Shown: piece after piece, positions 43,116-51,727 of the stretch | Layout: the number at the start of each line of letters is the position of its first letter | Numbering within the stretch: the stretch's first letter is position 1 | Assembly: GCA_017521985.1 (NCBI GenBank) | Contig: JAFXAZ010000102.1 | Coordinates: forward strand, 1-64,000 | Direction of reading: 5' to 3' | Source: Lachnospiraceae bacterium | GTDB lineage: Bacteria > Bacillota > Clostridia > Lachnospirales > Lachnospiraceae | Length of the DNA: 64,000 nucleotides | Program-made: the position numbers and the translations under genes | Notes under the pieces: model-generated | The model's input: only the letters and a program-made list of their open reading frames with translations | What the model was told of the DNA's origin: nothing | Databases searched by the model: none

Positions 43116-43679
43116 TTACTGCTGTCCACTATAATATTCCAATGTTCTTTTTGTTGCAGGGTCTATCTCTTTGTTCTTAGAAGACAAATATTCTAATGTA
43201 TCCTGCAATATTTTCACAAGTGCTTTATCAATATCACTAAATGCTAATTTACGAATTTCATATAAATTCGATGCTTTATCCCTGCCTGGCTCCATATAAT
43301 CTGCTACAAAAATTATTTTTTCAAGCATACTCATATCAGGTCGGCCGGTTGTATGATGTTCTATAGCCGCTAAAACCTCATCATCTTTTTCACCATATTC
43401 GTCTGCTGCATATTTGGCACCAACTTTCGAGTGTAATAGTGAGGTCGGATTACGTCTTTCTACTTCTGATATCGAAATACCATATTTTTTACATAAATAA
43501 AGTATCGACTCAGAATCAAAACACTTGGCACAATCATGAAGAAGTCCTGCTCTTAAGGCTTTTGTGGTATCCACTCCATATAATCCAGCAAGACATGCTG
43601 CTGTGTATGCAACGCCTAATGTGTGTTCATATCGCTCTTTACCTAGATTCATTCTCATAGTAATTCTAAGGTCTTCCAT
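43116..43679 (-). CDS. yqeK: HD-domain hydrolase YqeK (Ap4A hydrolase family)
   Basis: YqeK enzymes split diadenosine tetraphosphate symmetrically to ADP. The HD fold shows His19, HD at 48-49 (GLLHDCAK) and HHTTG further on. Start at 43679 has AGGAGG at good spacing and overlaps the nadD end by 14 bp. 187 aa is normal. The nadD-yqeK-rsfS order confirms the call. Confidence 0.92.
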   Translation of the reverse strand: MEDLRITMRMNLGKERYEHTLGVAYTAACLAGLYGVDTTKALRAGLLHDCAKCFDSESILYLCKKYGISISEVERRNPTSLLHSKVGAKYAADEYGEKDDEVLAAIEHHTTGRPDMSMLEKIIFVADYMEPGRDKASNLYEIRKLAFSDIDKALVKILQDTLEYLSSKNKEIDPATKRTLEYYSGQQ

Positions 43680-44289
43680 ACACATCCTCCTTATACAAGC
43701 CATGCGCTTTTATATATTCCAGTACCTTTTCAGGAAGCAAATCGTCAACAAACTTACCTTCTGAAAGTTTCTTTCGAATTATACTGGACGAAATATCAAC
43801 CTTCTGAAATGGCACCGTGATAACCTTTGCATGAAAAGTTTTTTCAATATAAACTTTTTGTGACATTAATTCCTTAGCATCTACATCATCACGCACTACT
43901 GTTACAAGCGTGCATAAAGACGCAATTACTTCCGGCTCTCTCCATTGTGGCAGCCCAAACAAAGAATCAGCCCCCATAATAAAATAAAACATATCCTCCG
44001 GATACTTTTCATGCAACAAGCGCAAGGTATCTGCTGTATAAGTATATCCTTCACGACAAACTTCCATATCAGAGCATTTAAAATGCACTGTGTCCCCCAC
44101 CGCAAGCTCAGTCATTTTCAGCCTATGTAGGCCGGAAACCATATCATCCTGTGATTTCAAATAAGAAACTCCGCTGGGCATAAACCACACCTCATCCAAG
44201 TCACAGAATTCATATGCAGCTTGTGCAAGTGCCAAATGGCCGTTATGAATAGGATTAAACGTGCCACCCATGATACCAATTTTTTTCAT
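43666..44289 (-). CDS. nadD: Nicotinate-nucleotide adenylyltransferase
   Basis: NadD adenylates nicotinate mononucleotide in NAD synthesis. The nucleotidyltransferase signature GGTFNPIHNGHLALA lies at residues 8-22, with FIMGADSLFGLPQW and a C-terminal ISSSIIRKKL. Starting at the Met at 44289 (AGGAG ahead) gives 207 aa. It overlaps yqeK by 14 bp. Confidence 0.95.
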   Translation of the reverse strand: MKKIGIMGGTFNPIHNGHLALAQAAYEFCDLDEVWFMPSGVSYLKSQDDMVSGLHRLKMTELAVGDTVHFKCSDMEVCREGYTYTADTLRLLHEKYPEDMFYFIMGADSLFGLPQWREPEVIASLCTLVTVVRDDVDAKELMSQKVYIEKTFHAKVITVPFQKVDISSSIIRKKLSEGKFVDDLLPEKVLEYIKAHGLYKEDVYGRP

Positions 44290-44335
44290 AAACGTTTCTC
44301 CTGAAACAAAATTACTCAAAAATTATGCATCCGCT

Positions 44336-44626
44336 TTATCTGGGAAGCTCAATTTTTTTATTATCTTTATTTTCCTTGTAAAGAACAATCTTTTTACCAA
44401 TCACCTGAACCACCTGGGATTTTGTTCTTTCCGCAAGCATATAAGCCATTTCTTTCGGGTCATCAAAACAGTTCTTTAATACATTAATTTTGATTAATTC
44501 ATGGGTATTAAAGCACTCTTCAATGGCGGAAGTAATTTCCGGAGTCAAAGAAGATTTTCCAATCTGAAAAATCGGGTCTAAGGTGCTTGCTAAACTCATT
44601 AAATATGCTCTCTGTTTACTTGTCAT
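44336..44626 (-). CDS. yhbY: CRM-domain RNA-binding protein YhbY
   Basis: A 96-residue CRM-domain protein associated with ribosome assembly: TSKQRAYLMSLASTLDPIFQIGKSSLTPE at the start, HELIKINVLKNC and a GKKIVLYK end. AAGAGGAA precedes the ATG. It lies between obg and nadD, as often in Firmicutes. Confidence 0.92.
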   Translation of the reverse strand: MTSKQRAYLMSLASTLDPIFQIGKSSLTPEITSAIEECFNTHELIKINVLKNCFDDPKEMAYMLAERTKSQVVQVIGKKIVLYKENKDNKKIELPR

Positions 44627-44638
44627 ATTATATTCCTC

Positions 44639-45928
44639 TTATTTATAGTAATCAAAGCTAAGACCATACATACGTACAGAATCGCCTTCTTCAATACCAA
44701 GTTCCTCTAACTGTGCCAAAATGCCGGTTTCTTTTAAGAAATTCTGGAAGAATCTAAAGCCTTTTTCTGACTCTAGGTTTGTGTAACCAAGCATCTTTTC
44801 AATGCGCGGTCCTTCAATTACATACTCGTCTTCCTCTTCATCATAATAAACCACAAATGGTTCTTCGTCTGTCGGATTCTCAATCTCCGGAAAATATTCC
44901 TGTTCAAAAATAACCGGTGCATCATCCAGATTCTCAAGCTTCTCGGAAACCTTGTATAACAGCGCTTTTACGCCTTCACCGGTAACTGCAGAGATTGCCA
45001 TTACCTCAACGCCCTGTGGCTCAAATTCCGCTTTTATGCGTGCTACAGGGTCATCTTCCGGATCATAAATGGCATCAATTTTATTTGCTGCAATAATTTG
45101 AGGCCTGTGGGCAATATCCGCATTATACGCCTCAAGTTCCTTATTAATTGCATAGATATCTTCTACCGGATCTCTGCCTTCGGTACCTGCTGCATCCACA
45201 ATATGAATCATAACTTTTGTACGTTCAATATGGCGGAGAAACTCATATCCTAAGCCCACACCTTCGCTGGCCCCCTCAATTAGTCCCGGAATATCCGCAA
45301 TTACAAAACTCTTGCAGTCTTCCATATCCACTACACCCAGATTAGGCTGCAAGGTAGTGAAATGATAATTTGCAATCTTTGGTCTTGCATTGGTAACACG
45401 ACTTATAAATGTAGATTTACCAACATTCGGGAAACCTACAAGGCCTACATCTGCAATGACCTTTAATTCCAAAAGAAGTTCCAGCTCCTGAGCAGGCTGT
45501 CCCGGCTGAGCATACTTTGGTGCCTGCATGGTACTGGTTGCATAGTGCTGATTGCCCTTGCCGCCGCGACCGCCTTTTAAAAGCACCACCTCGGTATTGT
45601 CTCCGGACATATCTGCAATAACTTTACCGGATTCCGCTTCTTTGATTACCGTACCGGCAGGAACTTTAATAATAATATCCTGACCATTTTTTCCGCGACA
45701 ATTTTTTTTGCCGCCTTCTTCACCGCTCTGTGCGGCATATTTTCTAACATGTCGAAAATCGGTTAGAGTATTTAAGCCGTCATCTACTTTGAAAATAACG
45801 CTTCCGCCATGACCACCGTCACCGCCATCCGGACCGCCGTCCGGTACGTATTTTTCTCTCCTGAAGGAAACGTGGCCATCGCCACCTTTACCGCTTTTTA
45901 CAAATATTCTAGCTCTATCTGCAAACAT
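44639..45928 (-). CDS. obg: GTPase Obg (CgtA)
   Basis: Obg is a ribosome-associated GTPase needed for 50S maturation and stress control. The 429-residue protein has the Gly-rich Obg fold (about 1-158), the G domain with GFPNVGKST, DIPGLIEGAS and NKID, and a C-terminal OCT domain. AGGAG precedes the ATG. It is separated from rpmA by a terminator, so it may also be read through. Confidence 0.96.
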   Translation of the reverse strand: MFADRARIFVKSGKGGDGHVSFRREKYVPDGGPDGGDGGHGGSVIFKVDDGLNTLTDFRHVRKYAAQSGEEGGKKNCRGKNGQDIIIKVPAGTVIKEAESGKVIADMSGDNTEVVLLKGGRGGKGNQHYATSTMQAPKYAQPGQPAQELELLLELKVIADVGLVGFPNVGKSTFISRVTNARPKIANYHFTTLQPNLGVVDMEDCKSFVIADIPGLIEGASEGVGLGYEFLRHIERTKVMIHIVDAAGTEGRDPVEDIYAINKELEAYNADIAHRPQIIAANKIDAIYDPEDDPVARIKAEFEPQGVEVMAISAVTGEGVKALLYKVSEKLENLDDAPVIFEQEYFPEIENPTDEEPFVVYYDEEEDEYVIEGPRIEKMLGYTNLESEKGFRFFQNFLKETGILAQLEELGIEEGDSVRMYGLSFDYYK

Positions 45929-45945
45929 GATTATCTCCTATAAAA

Positions 45946-45974
45946 AAGGCTCCAAACTACGTGTTTGAAGCCTT
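45946..45974 (-). terminator. Terminator between rpmA and obg
   Basis: Stem AAGGCT-CAAAC / GTTTG-AGCCTT with a 5-nt loop and a following T-run on the minus strand. Confidence 0.75.
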
Positions 45975-45987
45975 AAAAATGTCCGTA

Positions 45988-46272
45988 TTATTCTGCTACT
46001 GGGTATACAGAAGCCTGCTTCTTGTCACGGCCCTTTCTTTCAAAACGAAGAACGCCATCAACCAAAGCGAACAATGTATCATCGCCGCCAATACCAACAT
46101 TCACGCCTGGGTGAATCTTTGTACCGCGCTGTCTGTATAAAATGTTACCAGCTTTAACGAACTGTCCGTCAGCTCTTTTCGCACCAAGTCTCTTAGATTC
46201 GGAGTCTCTACCGTTCTTAGTAGAACCAACACCTTTCTTATGAGCGAAAAATTGAAGGTTTAATTTTAACAT
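45988..46272 (-). CDS. rpmA: 50S ribosomal protein L27 precursor
   Basis: L27 reaches into the peptidyl transferase centre. The 94-residue protein keeps the Firmicutes N-terminal extension [10 protein letters not shown] before [14 protein letters not shown]; Prp cleaves this extension after Phe-Phe-Ala-like residues to expose the mature N-terminus. The Prp gene lies 4 bp upstream, between rplU and rpmA. AAGGAGG precedes the ATG. Confidence 0.97.
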   Translation of the reverse strand: MLKLNLQFFAHKKGVGSTKNGRDSESKRLGAKRADGQFVKAGNILYRQRGTKIHPGVNVGIGGDDTLFALVDGVLRFERKGRDKKQASVYPVAE

Positions 46273-46276
46273 AGGT

Positions 46277-46609
46277 CTACACCTCCTTGAAATTTACGTT
46301 ACAATACTTCGTGCCATATTCCTGGCAAATCTGTTCTAAACCAAGGATCATAGTATCTATAAGTACGTTTGCCTTATCGGATAAACTATCCTGAAACACA
46401 CATCTTAAAAACCCTGTATCTTCGTTTGTAGTTATTTCCATCTTAGTATCTGTAAATTTCTCTAAACCATTCAGAGTATTTATCACTAAAATTGAGATTG
46501 AAGCACAAACTAAGTCTTTTTCAAACCACAGTCGTTTCCGTCCTGCATGTCCCATACAAGTAAAACTCTTGTATGATCCACTTGATTTTTCAATAATAAT
46601 AGTTGTCAT
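46277..46609 (-). CDS. prp: Ribosomal-processing cysteine protease Prp
   Basis: Prp removes the N-terminal extension of L27. The family catalytic pair is visible: His21 in MGHAG and Cys35 in LVCASIS. 110 aa is normal. The position between rplU and rpmA is diagnostic. The motif between His and Cys (RKRLWFEKD) is longer and more basic than the usual GYA-GKDI. I see no ribosome site before the ATG, so translation may be coupled to rplU. Confidence 0.9.
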   Translation of the reverse strand: MTTIIIEKSSGSYKSFTCMGHAGRKRLWFEKDLVCASISILVINTLNGLEKFTDTKMEITTNEDTGFLRCVFQDSLSDKANVLIDTMILGLEQICQEYGTKYCNVNFKEV

Positions 46610-46619
46610 ATACTAAAAA

Positions 46620-46925
46620 TTAAGCATTAATCTTTTCGATTTTAACCTGAGTGTATGCTTGTCTATGACCATTTTTCTTGTGGTAACCGGTTTTTCTCTT
46701 ATACTTGTAAACGATAACCTTCTTACCCTTACCCTGTTCCATAACAGAAGCTGTCACAGTAGCACCAGCTACATCTGCACCAACCTTAAGGCTGTCACCG
46801 CTCACTGCGATTACCTGGTCAAAAGTAACTTCGCTTCCAACTTCTACATCAAGCTTTTCAACTTTGATTACGTCGCCTTCCGCTACTTTGTACTGTTTTC
46901 CACCTGTTGCAATAATTGCGTACAT
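46620..46925 (-). CDS. rplU: 50S ribosomal protein L21
   Basis: L21 binds 23S rRNA. The 101-residue protein starts [18 protein letters not shown] and ends with the basic [22 protein letters not shown] segment in pieces typical of L21. AGGAGG precedes the ATG. It heads rplU-prp-rpmA behind a leader and a consensus promoter. Confidence 0.97.
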   Translation of the reverse strand: MYAIIATGGKQYKVAEGDVIKVEKLDVEVGSEVTFDQVIAVSGDSLKVGADVAGATVTASVMEQGKGKKVIVYKYKRKTGYHKKNGHRQAYTQVKIEKINA

Positions 46926-47002
46926 AAGGCACCTCCTAATTAATTACTCGCTAACTTTGGTGATGCTTTAGGGCATACTTCTACCTAGTTAAGCGGCATA
47001 CT
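46926..47002 (-). promoter_or_regulatory. rplU leader (L21 leader-like region)
   Basis: About 75 nt lie between the predicted transcription start and the rplU ATG. Firmicutes rplU genes carry a conserved L21 leader RNA thought to mediate feedback control. The segment has short complementary blocks (AGTATGCC with GGCATACT-like pairing at 46975-47000) that could form a hairpin. A full match to the known leader was not tested. Confidence 0.5.
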
Positions 47003-47007
47003 CAAAT

Positions 47008-47036
47008 ATAATAACAAGGTGCCTTTCATTTGTCAA
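47008..47036 (-). promoter_or_regulatory. Promoter for rplU-prp-rpmA
   Basis: Consensus TTGACA and TATTAT on the minus strand with a 17-bp spacer. Confidence 0.8.
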
Positions 47037-47070
47037 TATAAAATTTTATATTTTTCCAAAAAATCACAAA

Positions 47071-47688
47071 TTATTTTTCTTCTAATCTCTTTACAAAATC
47101 AATAATAAAATCTACCGTACCATCAATGCCAAGCTTGCCGCTGTCAATACACAAATCGTAGCTGTCCGCTCTGCCCCACTTTTTGTTGGAATAATAATTA
47201 TAATAGCTTTGACGCTGCTTGTCACGCTTTACACACATATCCTTCGCTTGAGAAAAGGTTACATTCTGACGCTCACTGATTCGCTGGGCTTTTGCTTCTT
47301 CCTTGCCATAAATAAACAAATTCAGGCAATTCGGATAATCACTAAGTGCATAATCTGCACATCTGCCAACAATGACACAGGAGCCTTCATTTGCAATCTT
47401 TTTCACCGTATCAAACTGAGCAAGAAATACCTTCTGACTCATAGGCATATCTACAAATGCAGTATTATATCCAAAAGAATATGTATCCATAACTACATTG
47501 TATAAGAAAGAATTGGTAGGTCTTTCATCGTGATTTTTAATCATTTCTTCACAAAAACCACTCTCCTTTGCTACTCTGGCAAGTAATTCTTTATCAAAAT
47601 ATGGAATACCTAATTTCTCTGCAACCTTCTTACCAATTTCACGTCCACCTGAGCCATACTGTCTGCCGATTGTAATAATAGTATTCAT
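47071..47688 (-). CDS. Cytidylate kinase-like family protein
   Basis: From the Met at 47688 (AGGAGG ahead) the 205-residue protein has IITIGRQYGSGGREIGKKVAEKLGIPYFD, in the manner of the cytidylate kinase-like family (PF13189): a P-loop variant, then CVIVGRCADYAL and a lid with RQNVTFSQA and KRDKQRQ. These are paralogues of Cmk whose true substrate is unknown. A perfect promoter lies upstream; it is a single-gene unit. Confidence 0.85.
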   Translation of the reverse strand: MNTIITIGRQYGSGGREIGKKVAEKLGIPYFDKELLARVAKESGFCEEMIKNHDERPTNSFLYNVVMDTYSFGYNTAFVDMPMSQKVFLAQFDTVKKIANEGSCVIVGRCADYALSDYPNCLNLFIYGKEEAKAQRISERQNVTFSQAKDMCVKRDKQRQSYYNYYSNKKWGRADSYDLCIDSGKLGIDGTVDFIIDFVKRLEEK

Positions 47689-47749
47689 ATCTGTATTCCT
47701 CCTATATTCATCATGGTGTTTCTTTATCACCGACAATTCTTTTCATGTA

Positions 47750-47778
47750 ATTATACACGTTTTGTACAACAATTTCAA
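47750..47778 (-). promoter_or_regulatory. Promoter for the cytidylate-kinase-like gene
   Basis: Minus-strand TTGAAA and perfect TATAAT with a 17-bp spacer. Confidence 0.7.
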
Positions 47779-47860
47779 CAATTTCTATTAAATATTTATA
47801 AATTTGTTACAAATTATACACAAAACAAATCGGACAAGTTTACTTTGCGCGCAAACAAAA

Positions 47861-47883
47861 AGAGGCCCCCATACGAGAGCCTC
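47861..47883 (-). terminator. Terminator after cstA
   Basis: Short stem GAGGC / GCCTC (extendable by wobble) followed on the minus strand by TCTTTTTG. Confidence 0.6.
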
Positions 47884-47901
47884 CAAATGACTAATTATGT
47901 A

Positions 47902-49536
47902 TTAGTTTTTCTTGTAAAGAGATGTTAATGTCTTAGCACCTTCAATTACAAGGATAACAGCCAATACGAAGATAGGTACCATAACGATACACTGTAAACC
48001 TTCCTTCATCATAATAGCTGTTCCAGCTACGAATTTGTTAATGTTGTTGATGAAAGATGTAACTAAGCTTGTTAAGGTAGCGCAAAGCATGAATACCATA
48101 GGGATGTATAACATCTTTTCGTTGCGGCCTTTTCTCTTTAAGTATACTGCCAAGCAAAGGAATGCAGGAACAGCAACCAACTGGTTACATGCACCAAATA
48201 ATGGCCATACGTTCTGGTAACCAGCAAGACAGAAAATGTAACCGATACCTGCTGTGATAGCGGTAGCAACATACATGTTGGACAGAGTCTTATTCTGTGG
48301 GAATAATTCCTGGAATAAGAAACGTCCCAAACGAGTAGCGGTATCTAAGCTTGTTAAAGCGAAAGCAGATACTGCTAAAGAAATAATAGTAAAGGTAACG
48401 CTGGATGGCAAACCAATAACAGCTAAGAAGTTAGAAATAGCTGTAGCAAATACAACTGCAGGTGCAGAAGCGCCTGTTGCAGCGATGGAACCATCAGCAG
48501 ATAAGGTACCGATAGCAATTAAGGAAATAACTGCAAGTACACACTCGATTAACATACCGCCGTAACCGATTAATAAAGTATCCTTTTCATTATCTAACTG
48601 CTTAGAGGTAGTACCGGAACCTACTAAAGAATGGAAACCGGAAATAGCACCACAAGCAACTGTGATAAAGAGTACTGGGAATAAGCTCTGTCCGTTTACA
48701 TTGAATCCAATGAATGCAGGCGTCTGGATTGTTGGGTTAGCAACAATGATACCAAGAACTGCAGCACCAATCATAACATATAACAGGAAAGAGTTAAGGT
48801 AATCTCTAGGCTGTAATAAAATCCATACAGGAGCTACAGAAGCGATACAAATGTAAACGATAACAAAAATCAACCAGAAGGTCTTTGGTAAGTTGAGTGG
48901 GAAAAGAATACCTACTGCAATTGCAATCGCCAAGCATACACAGCCAGCGATTGTAGAAATTACAAGCGGAGCGTTCTTTCTATAAACAACAAAACCAAAT
49001 ATGATTGCTAATGGGATGAACAGTAAGGATGCTGTAGCAACAGAACCATTAGCTGTACTGTCAGCAGTACATGTGAAAGAGCTTGCTACGATGTCACCGA
49101 AAGCAGCAACAACGAGTAACAATACTAACCATGCAAAGATGGTGAACAAGGTTTTACATTTCTTACCGATGTTTTCTTCGATAACAGCACCGATAGATAA
49201 ACCTTTGTGTCTGATAGATGCAAAAAGTGCACCAAAGTCATGAACTGCACCGAAGAAAATACCACCGATAACAATCCATAAAAATACAGGAACCCATCCA
49301 AAGAAAGCAGCCTGGATAGGACCGTTGATAGGACCAGCACCTGCGATAGATGCAAAGTGATGACCTAATAATACTGGAGCCGGAGCCGGAACATAGTCCA
49401 CACCGTCTTCCAATTCATGAGCCGGGGTCTTGCGAGTTGGATCGATACCCCACTGTTTTGCGAGCCATTTACCATATGTAAGGTATGCGATAACGAAAAT
49501 CGCAATGGCAGCTAAGATAAGAACAATAGCATTCAC
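47902..49536 (-). CDS. cstA: Carbon starvation protein CstA (peptide/pyruvate transporter)
   Basis: CstA-family proteins import peptides or pyruvate when carbon is scarce. The 544-residue protein has many membrane helices and the CstA signatures GHHFASIAGAGPINGP near residue 57 and GFHSLVGSGTTSKQLDNE near 300. The length matches the short Gram-positive form. It starts with GTG at 49536, 8 nt after AAGGAGG. The hypothetical gene upstream (35 bp away) is probably co-transcribed. Confidence 0.9.
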   Translation of the reverse strand: MNAIVLILAAIAIFVIAYLTYGKWLAKQWGIDPTRKTPAHELEDGVDYVPAPAPVLLGHHFASIAGAGPINGPIQAAFFGWVPVFLWIVIGGIFFGAVHDFGALFASIRHKGLSIGAVIEENIGKKCKTLFTIFAWLVLLLVVAAFGDIVASSFTCTADSTANGSVATASLLFIPLAIIFGFVVYRKNAPLVISTIAGCVCLAIAIAVGILFPLNLPKTFWLIFVIVYICIASVAPVWILLQPRDYLNSFLLYVMIGAAVLGIIVANPTIQTPAFIGFNVNGQSLFPVLFITVACGAISGFHSLVGSGTTSKQLDNEKDTLLIGYGGMLIECVLAVISLIAIGTLSADGSIAATGASAPAVVFATAISNFLAVIGLPSSVTFTIISLAVSAFALTSLDTATRLGRFLFQELFPQNKTLSNMYVATAITAGIGYIFCLAGYQNVWPLFGACNQLVAVPAFLCLAVYLKRKGRNEKMLYIPMVFMLCATLTSLVTSFINNINKFVAGTAIMMKEGLQCIVMVPIFVLAVILVIEGAKTLTSLYKKN

Positions 49537-49571
49537 AATAATATCCTCCTTGTTTTCTTTTGTTCTTAAGA

Positions 49572-50165
49572 TTACTCCTGTTTAAATGGAGTAATGCCCT
49601 GTTTTTCACAAATTTTGAGAAAACCAGGTTTATTAGCTCTCACTTCCCCGAATACATCTTTAAAAACCTTTTTGGCTTTTGCAGCGGAACCGTTGCAGAA
49701 TACCTTTTCATCATCTAAAGTTACAGCCACCAAACGCCCTGTGCTGTAACCCCTGATGCTGAACTGGTATCCTTTTTCAAAGCGGTACCTTTTGATTCGG
49801 GAAGCAAGTTTGCTATCAGAAAAATGATTGCCAATCATAACCACAGTCAAAAAGCTGTACATATGATTCTTGGCAGGATACTTCTCACCCTTGCGTACAA
49901 GCACAGGTTCAAAGTAATTCTCGATAACATCCTTGGCACGTTCAAACATCTCGTCATTTATCTCTTCGGCATCCATGAAAAGAACATATTCATAACTGTC
50001 TGCGCTCCATAAATTTGCGGACTGCACGAGTACATATTTTTCCTGGTGAGTATAAAAATATGCATAAGCTTTGTATTCTATGCCATTAATTTTGTATGGC
50101 ATATAAACATCAAAGGATCCACTGTATTTTGCGAGCAATCTGTCTAAATAAGTATCTCTTTCCAT
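49572..50165 (-). CDS. Conserved hypothetical upstream of cstA, 197 aa
   Basis: A soluble protein starting MERDTYLDRLLAKYSGSFDVY with GAGAGG ahead. The middle contains VLFMDAEEINDEMFERAKDVIENYF and the end GFLKICEKQGITPFKQE. No transmembrane segment or catalytic motif is evident and no family is recognised. Being 35 bp ahead of cstA suggests a regulatory or accessory role in carbon starvation, by position only. Confidence 0.6.
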   Translation of the reverse strand: MERDTYLDRLLAKYSGSFDVYMPYKINGIEYKAYAYFYTHQEKYVLVQSANLWSADSYEYVLFMDAEEINDEMFERAKDVIENYFEPVLVRKGEKYPAKNHMYSFLTVVMIGNHFSDSKLASRIKRYRFEKGYQFSIRGYSTGRLVAVTLDDEKVFCNGSAAKAKKVFKDVFGEVRANKPGFLKICEKQGITPFKQE

Positions 50166-50287
50166 AACACCTCTCTACTACCTTATCAAAATAAAGTAAT
50201 ATCACTACATTTTATATAATAGCATACTTTGTTTCAAAAATCTTTAGTCTAATTTAACCAATTTTTAATAATTTCCGACACAAAAAA

Positions 50288-51193
50288 TTAAAATACATCA
50301 AGAAGTTTGTTAAAATAAGTCGGAATTGGCGCGTTAACTTCGATATACTCTCCGCTTCTTGGATGCACAAATCCTAAAGTCATAGCATGCAGACACTGTC
50401 CCTGAAGTTTAAACGGGCAACTACGATTAGAATACACCTCATCCCCTAAAAGCGGATGACCGATACTTGCCATGTGTACACGAATCTGGTGCGTTCTTCC
50501 TGTTTCTAACTTACAGGAAATGTACGTATATTTACCAAAACGTTTTAACACCTTATAGTGCGTAATGGCATCTTTGCCCTTTTCATTCACTGCCATTTTT
50601 TTGCGGTCAGAAGGATGACGTCCAATTGGTTTATGAATGGTTCCCTCGTCCTCTTTGATATCCCCATAGCAAATGGCATGATACACTCGATTAATACTAT
50701 GCTCTTTTAGTTGTGCGGCAATAGAATTGTGTGCCAGGTCATTTTTACATACGATTAAAGACCCTGTAGTATCCATATCTATGCGATGCACAATACCAGG
50801 ACGCATCACGCCGTTGATTCCGGAAAGCTCCTCCCCGCAATGATACATCAACGCGTTTACCAACGTGCCGCTATAGTGTCCCGCCGCCGGATGCACCACC
50901 ATTCCTTTGGGCTTATTTACCACGATTACGTCCGTATCCTCGTATAAAATATCAAGGTGAATATCCTCCGCCCGTATATCCGGCTCCACTGCTTCCGGCA
51001 GTTCAAAAACCACCTCATCATCGATGCTTACCTTATAACTGGATTTCACAACCTCACCATTTACCGTTACTTTGCCGTCTTTTATAAATTTTTGAATAAA
51101 GGACCGGGATAGGGAATCTATCAGAGCACCTAATGCTTTGTCAATTCGTTCTCCGTCCAGTTCATCTGCAATTTTAAATACATACGTATGCAT
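50288..51193 (-). CDS. ylyB: RluA-family 23S rRNA pseudouridine synthase (RluD/YlyB-like)
   Basis: An N-terminal S4 domain (about 14-75) precedes a RluA-type catalytic domain with HRIDMDTTGSLIVCK (136-150; catalytic Asp139) and ETGRTHQIRVH. RluD-type enzymes modify helix 69 of 23S rRNA. 301 aa is normal. AAAGGA precedes the ATG. The lspA-ylyB order is conserved with Bacillus. Confidence 0.9.
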   Translation of the reverse strand: MHTYVFKIADELDGERIDKALGALIDSLSRSFIQKFIKDGKVTVNGEVVKSSYKVSIDDEVVFELPEAVEPDIRAEDIHLDILYEDTDVIVVNKPKGMVVHPAAGHYSGTLVNALMYHCGEELSGINGVMRPGIVHRIDMDTTGSLIVCKNDLAHNSIAAQLKEHSINRVYHAICYGDIKEDEGTIHKPIGRHPSDRKKMAVNEKGKDAITHYKVLKRFGKYTYISCKLETGRTHQIRVHMASIGHPLLGDEVYSNRSCPFKLQGQCLHAMTLGFVHPRSGEYIEVNAPIPTYFNKLLDVF

Positions 51194-51196
51194 ACA

Positions 51197-51727
51197 TTAA
51201 TCCTTTTTCTTTTTTAAAGAAAATGCAGGTAAAATTTTGTCAAATTCTTCATCCGTATAATAAAAGAACATTAACAAAAGCATAAGGATAACTGATACAG
51301 TAATATAGCAATCTGCAACATTGAAAATGGGAAAATCAATAATTTTTACATAAATAAAATCCACAACATATTGCTGATAAACTCTGTCAATAAAGTTACC
51401 TGCAGCACCTGACACCATAAAAATAAGCGTATATACAAAGGGTAAAAATCTGACTTCCTTATAAAGCCTGCGTATTTCGTAAATGACTGCACCAAAAAAA
51501 ACAACTGTCAGCACATAGAAAAACACCTGCTTACCTTTTAACATTCCCCAAGCAGCACCCGTATTTTCAAAATAACGAAATTCTAAAACACCTTCCCAGA
51601 TAGGAAAAGCATCCTGTCCCTTTAAGCTTGCAACAGCCAATCCCTTCGTCCACTGGTCGAACAAAACCAATGCTATAAAAAGTATGGGCGCAAACACAAC
51701 AAAATATTTCTGTAAAAACTGTTTCAT
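51197..51727 (-). CDS. lspA: Lipoprotein signal peptidase LspA
   Basis: LspA is a four-helix aspartic protease that removes lipoprotein signal peptides. The 176-residue protein shows FDQWTKG, ENTGAAWGML, GAAGNFIDR and FNVADCYI; catalytic Asp residues are about 123 (VVDF) and 139 (NVAD). The ATG overlaps the aroB stop (TAATG), so translation is coupled to aroB. Confidence 0.94.
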   Translation of the reverse strand: MKQFLQKYFVVFAPILFIALVLFDQWTKGLAVASLKGQDAFPIWEGVLEFRYFENTGAAWGMLKGKQVFFYVLTVVFFGAVIYEIRRLYKEVRFLPFVYTLIFMVSGAAGNFIDRVYQQYVVDFIYVKIIDFPIFNVADCYITVSVILMLLLMFFYYTDEEFDKILPAFSLKKKKD

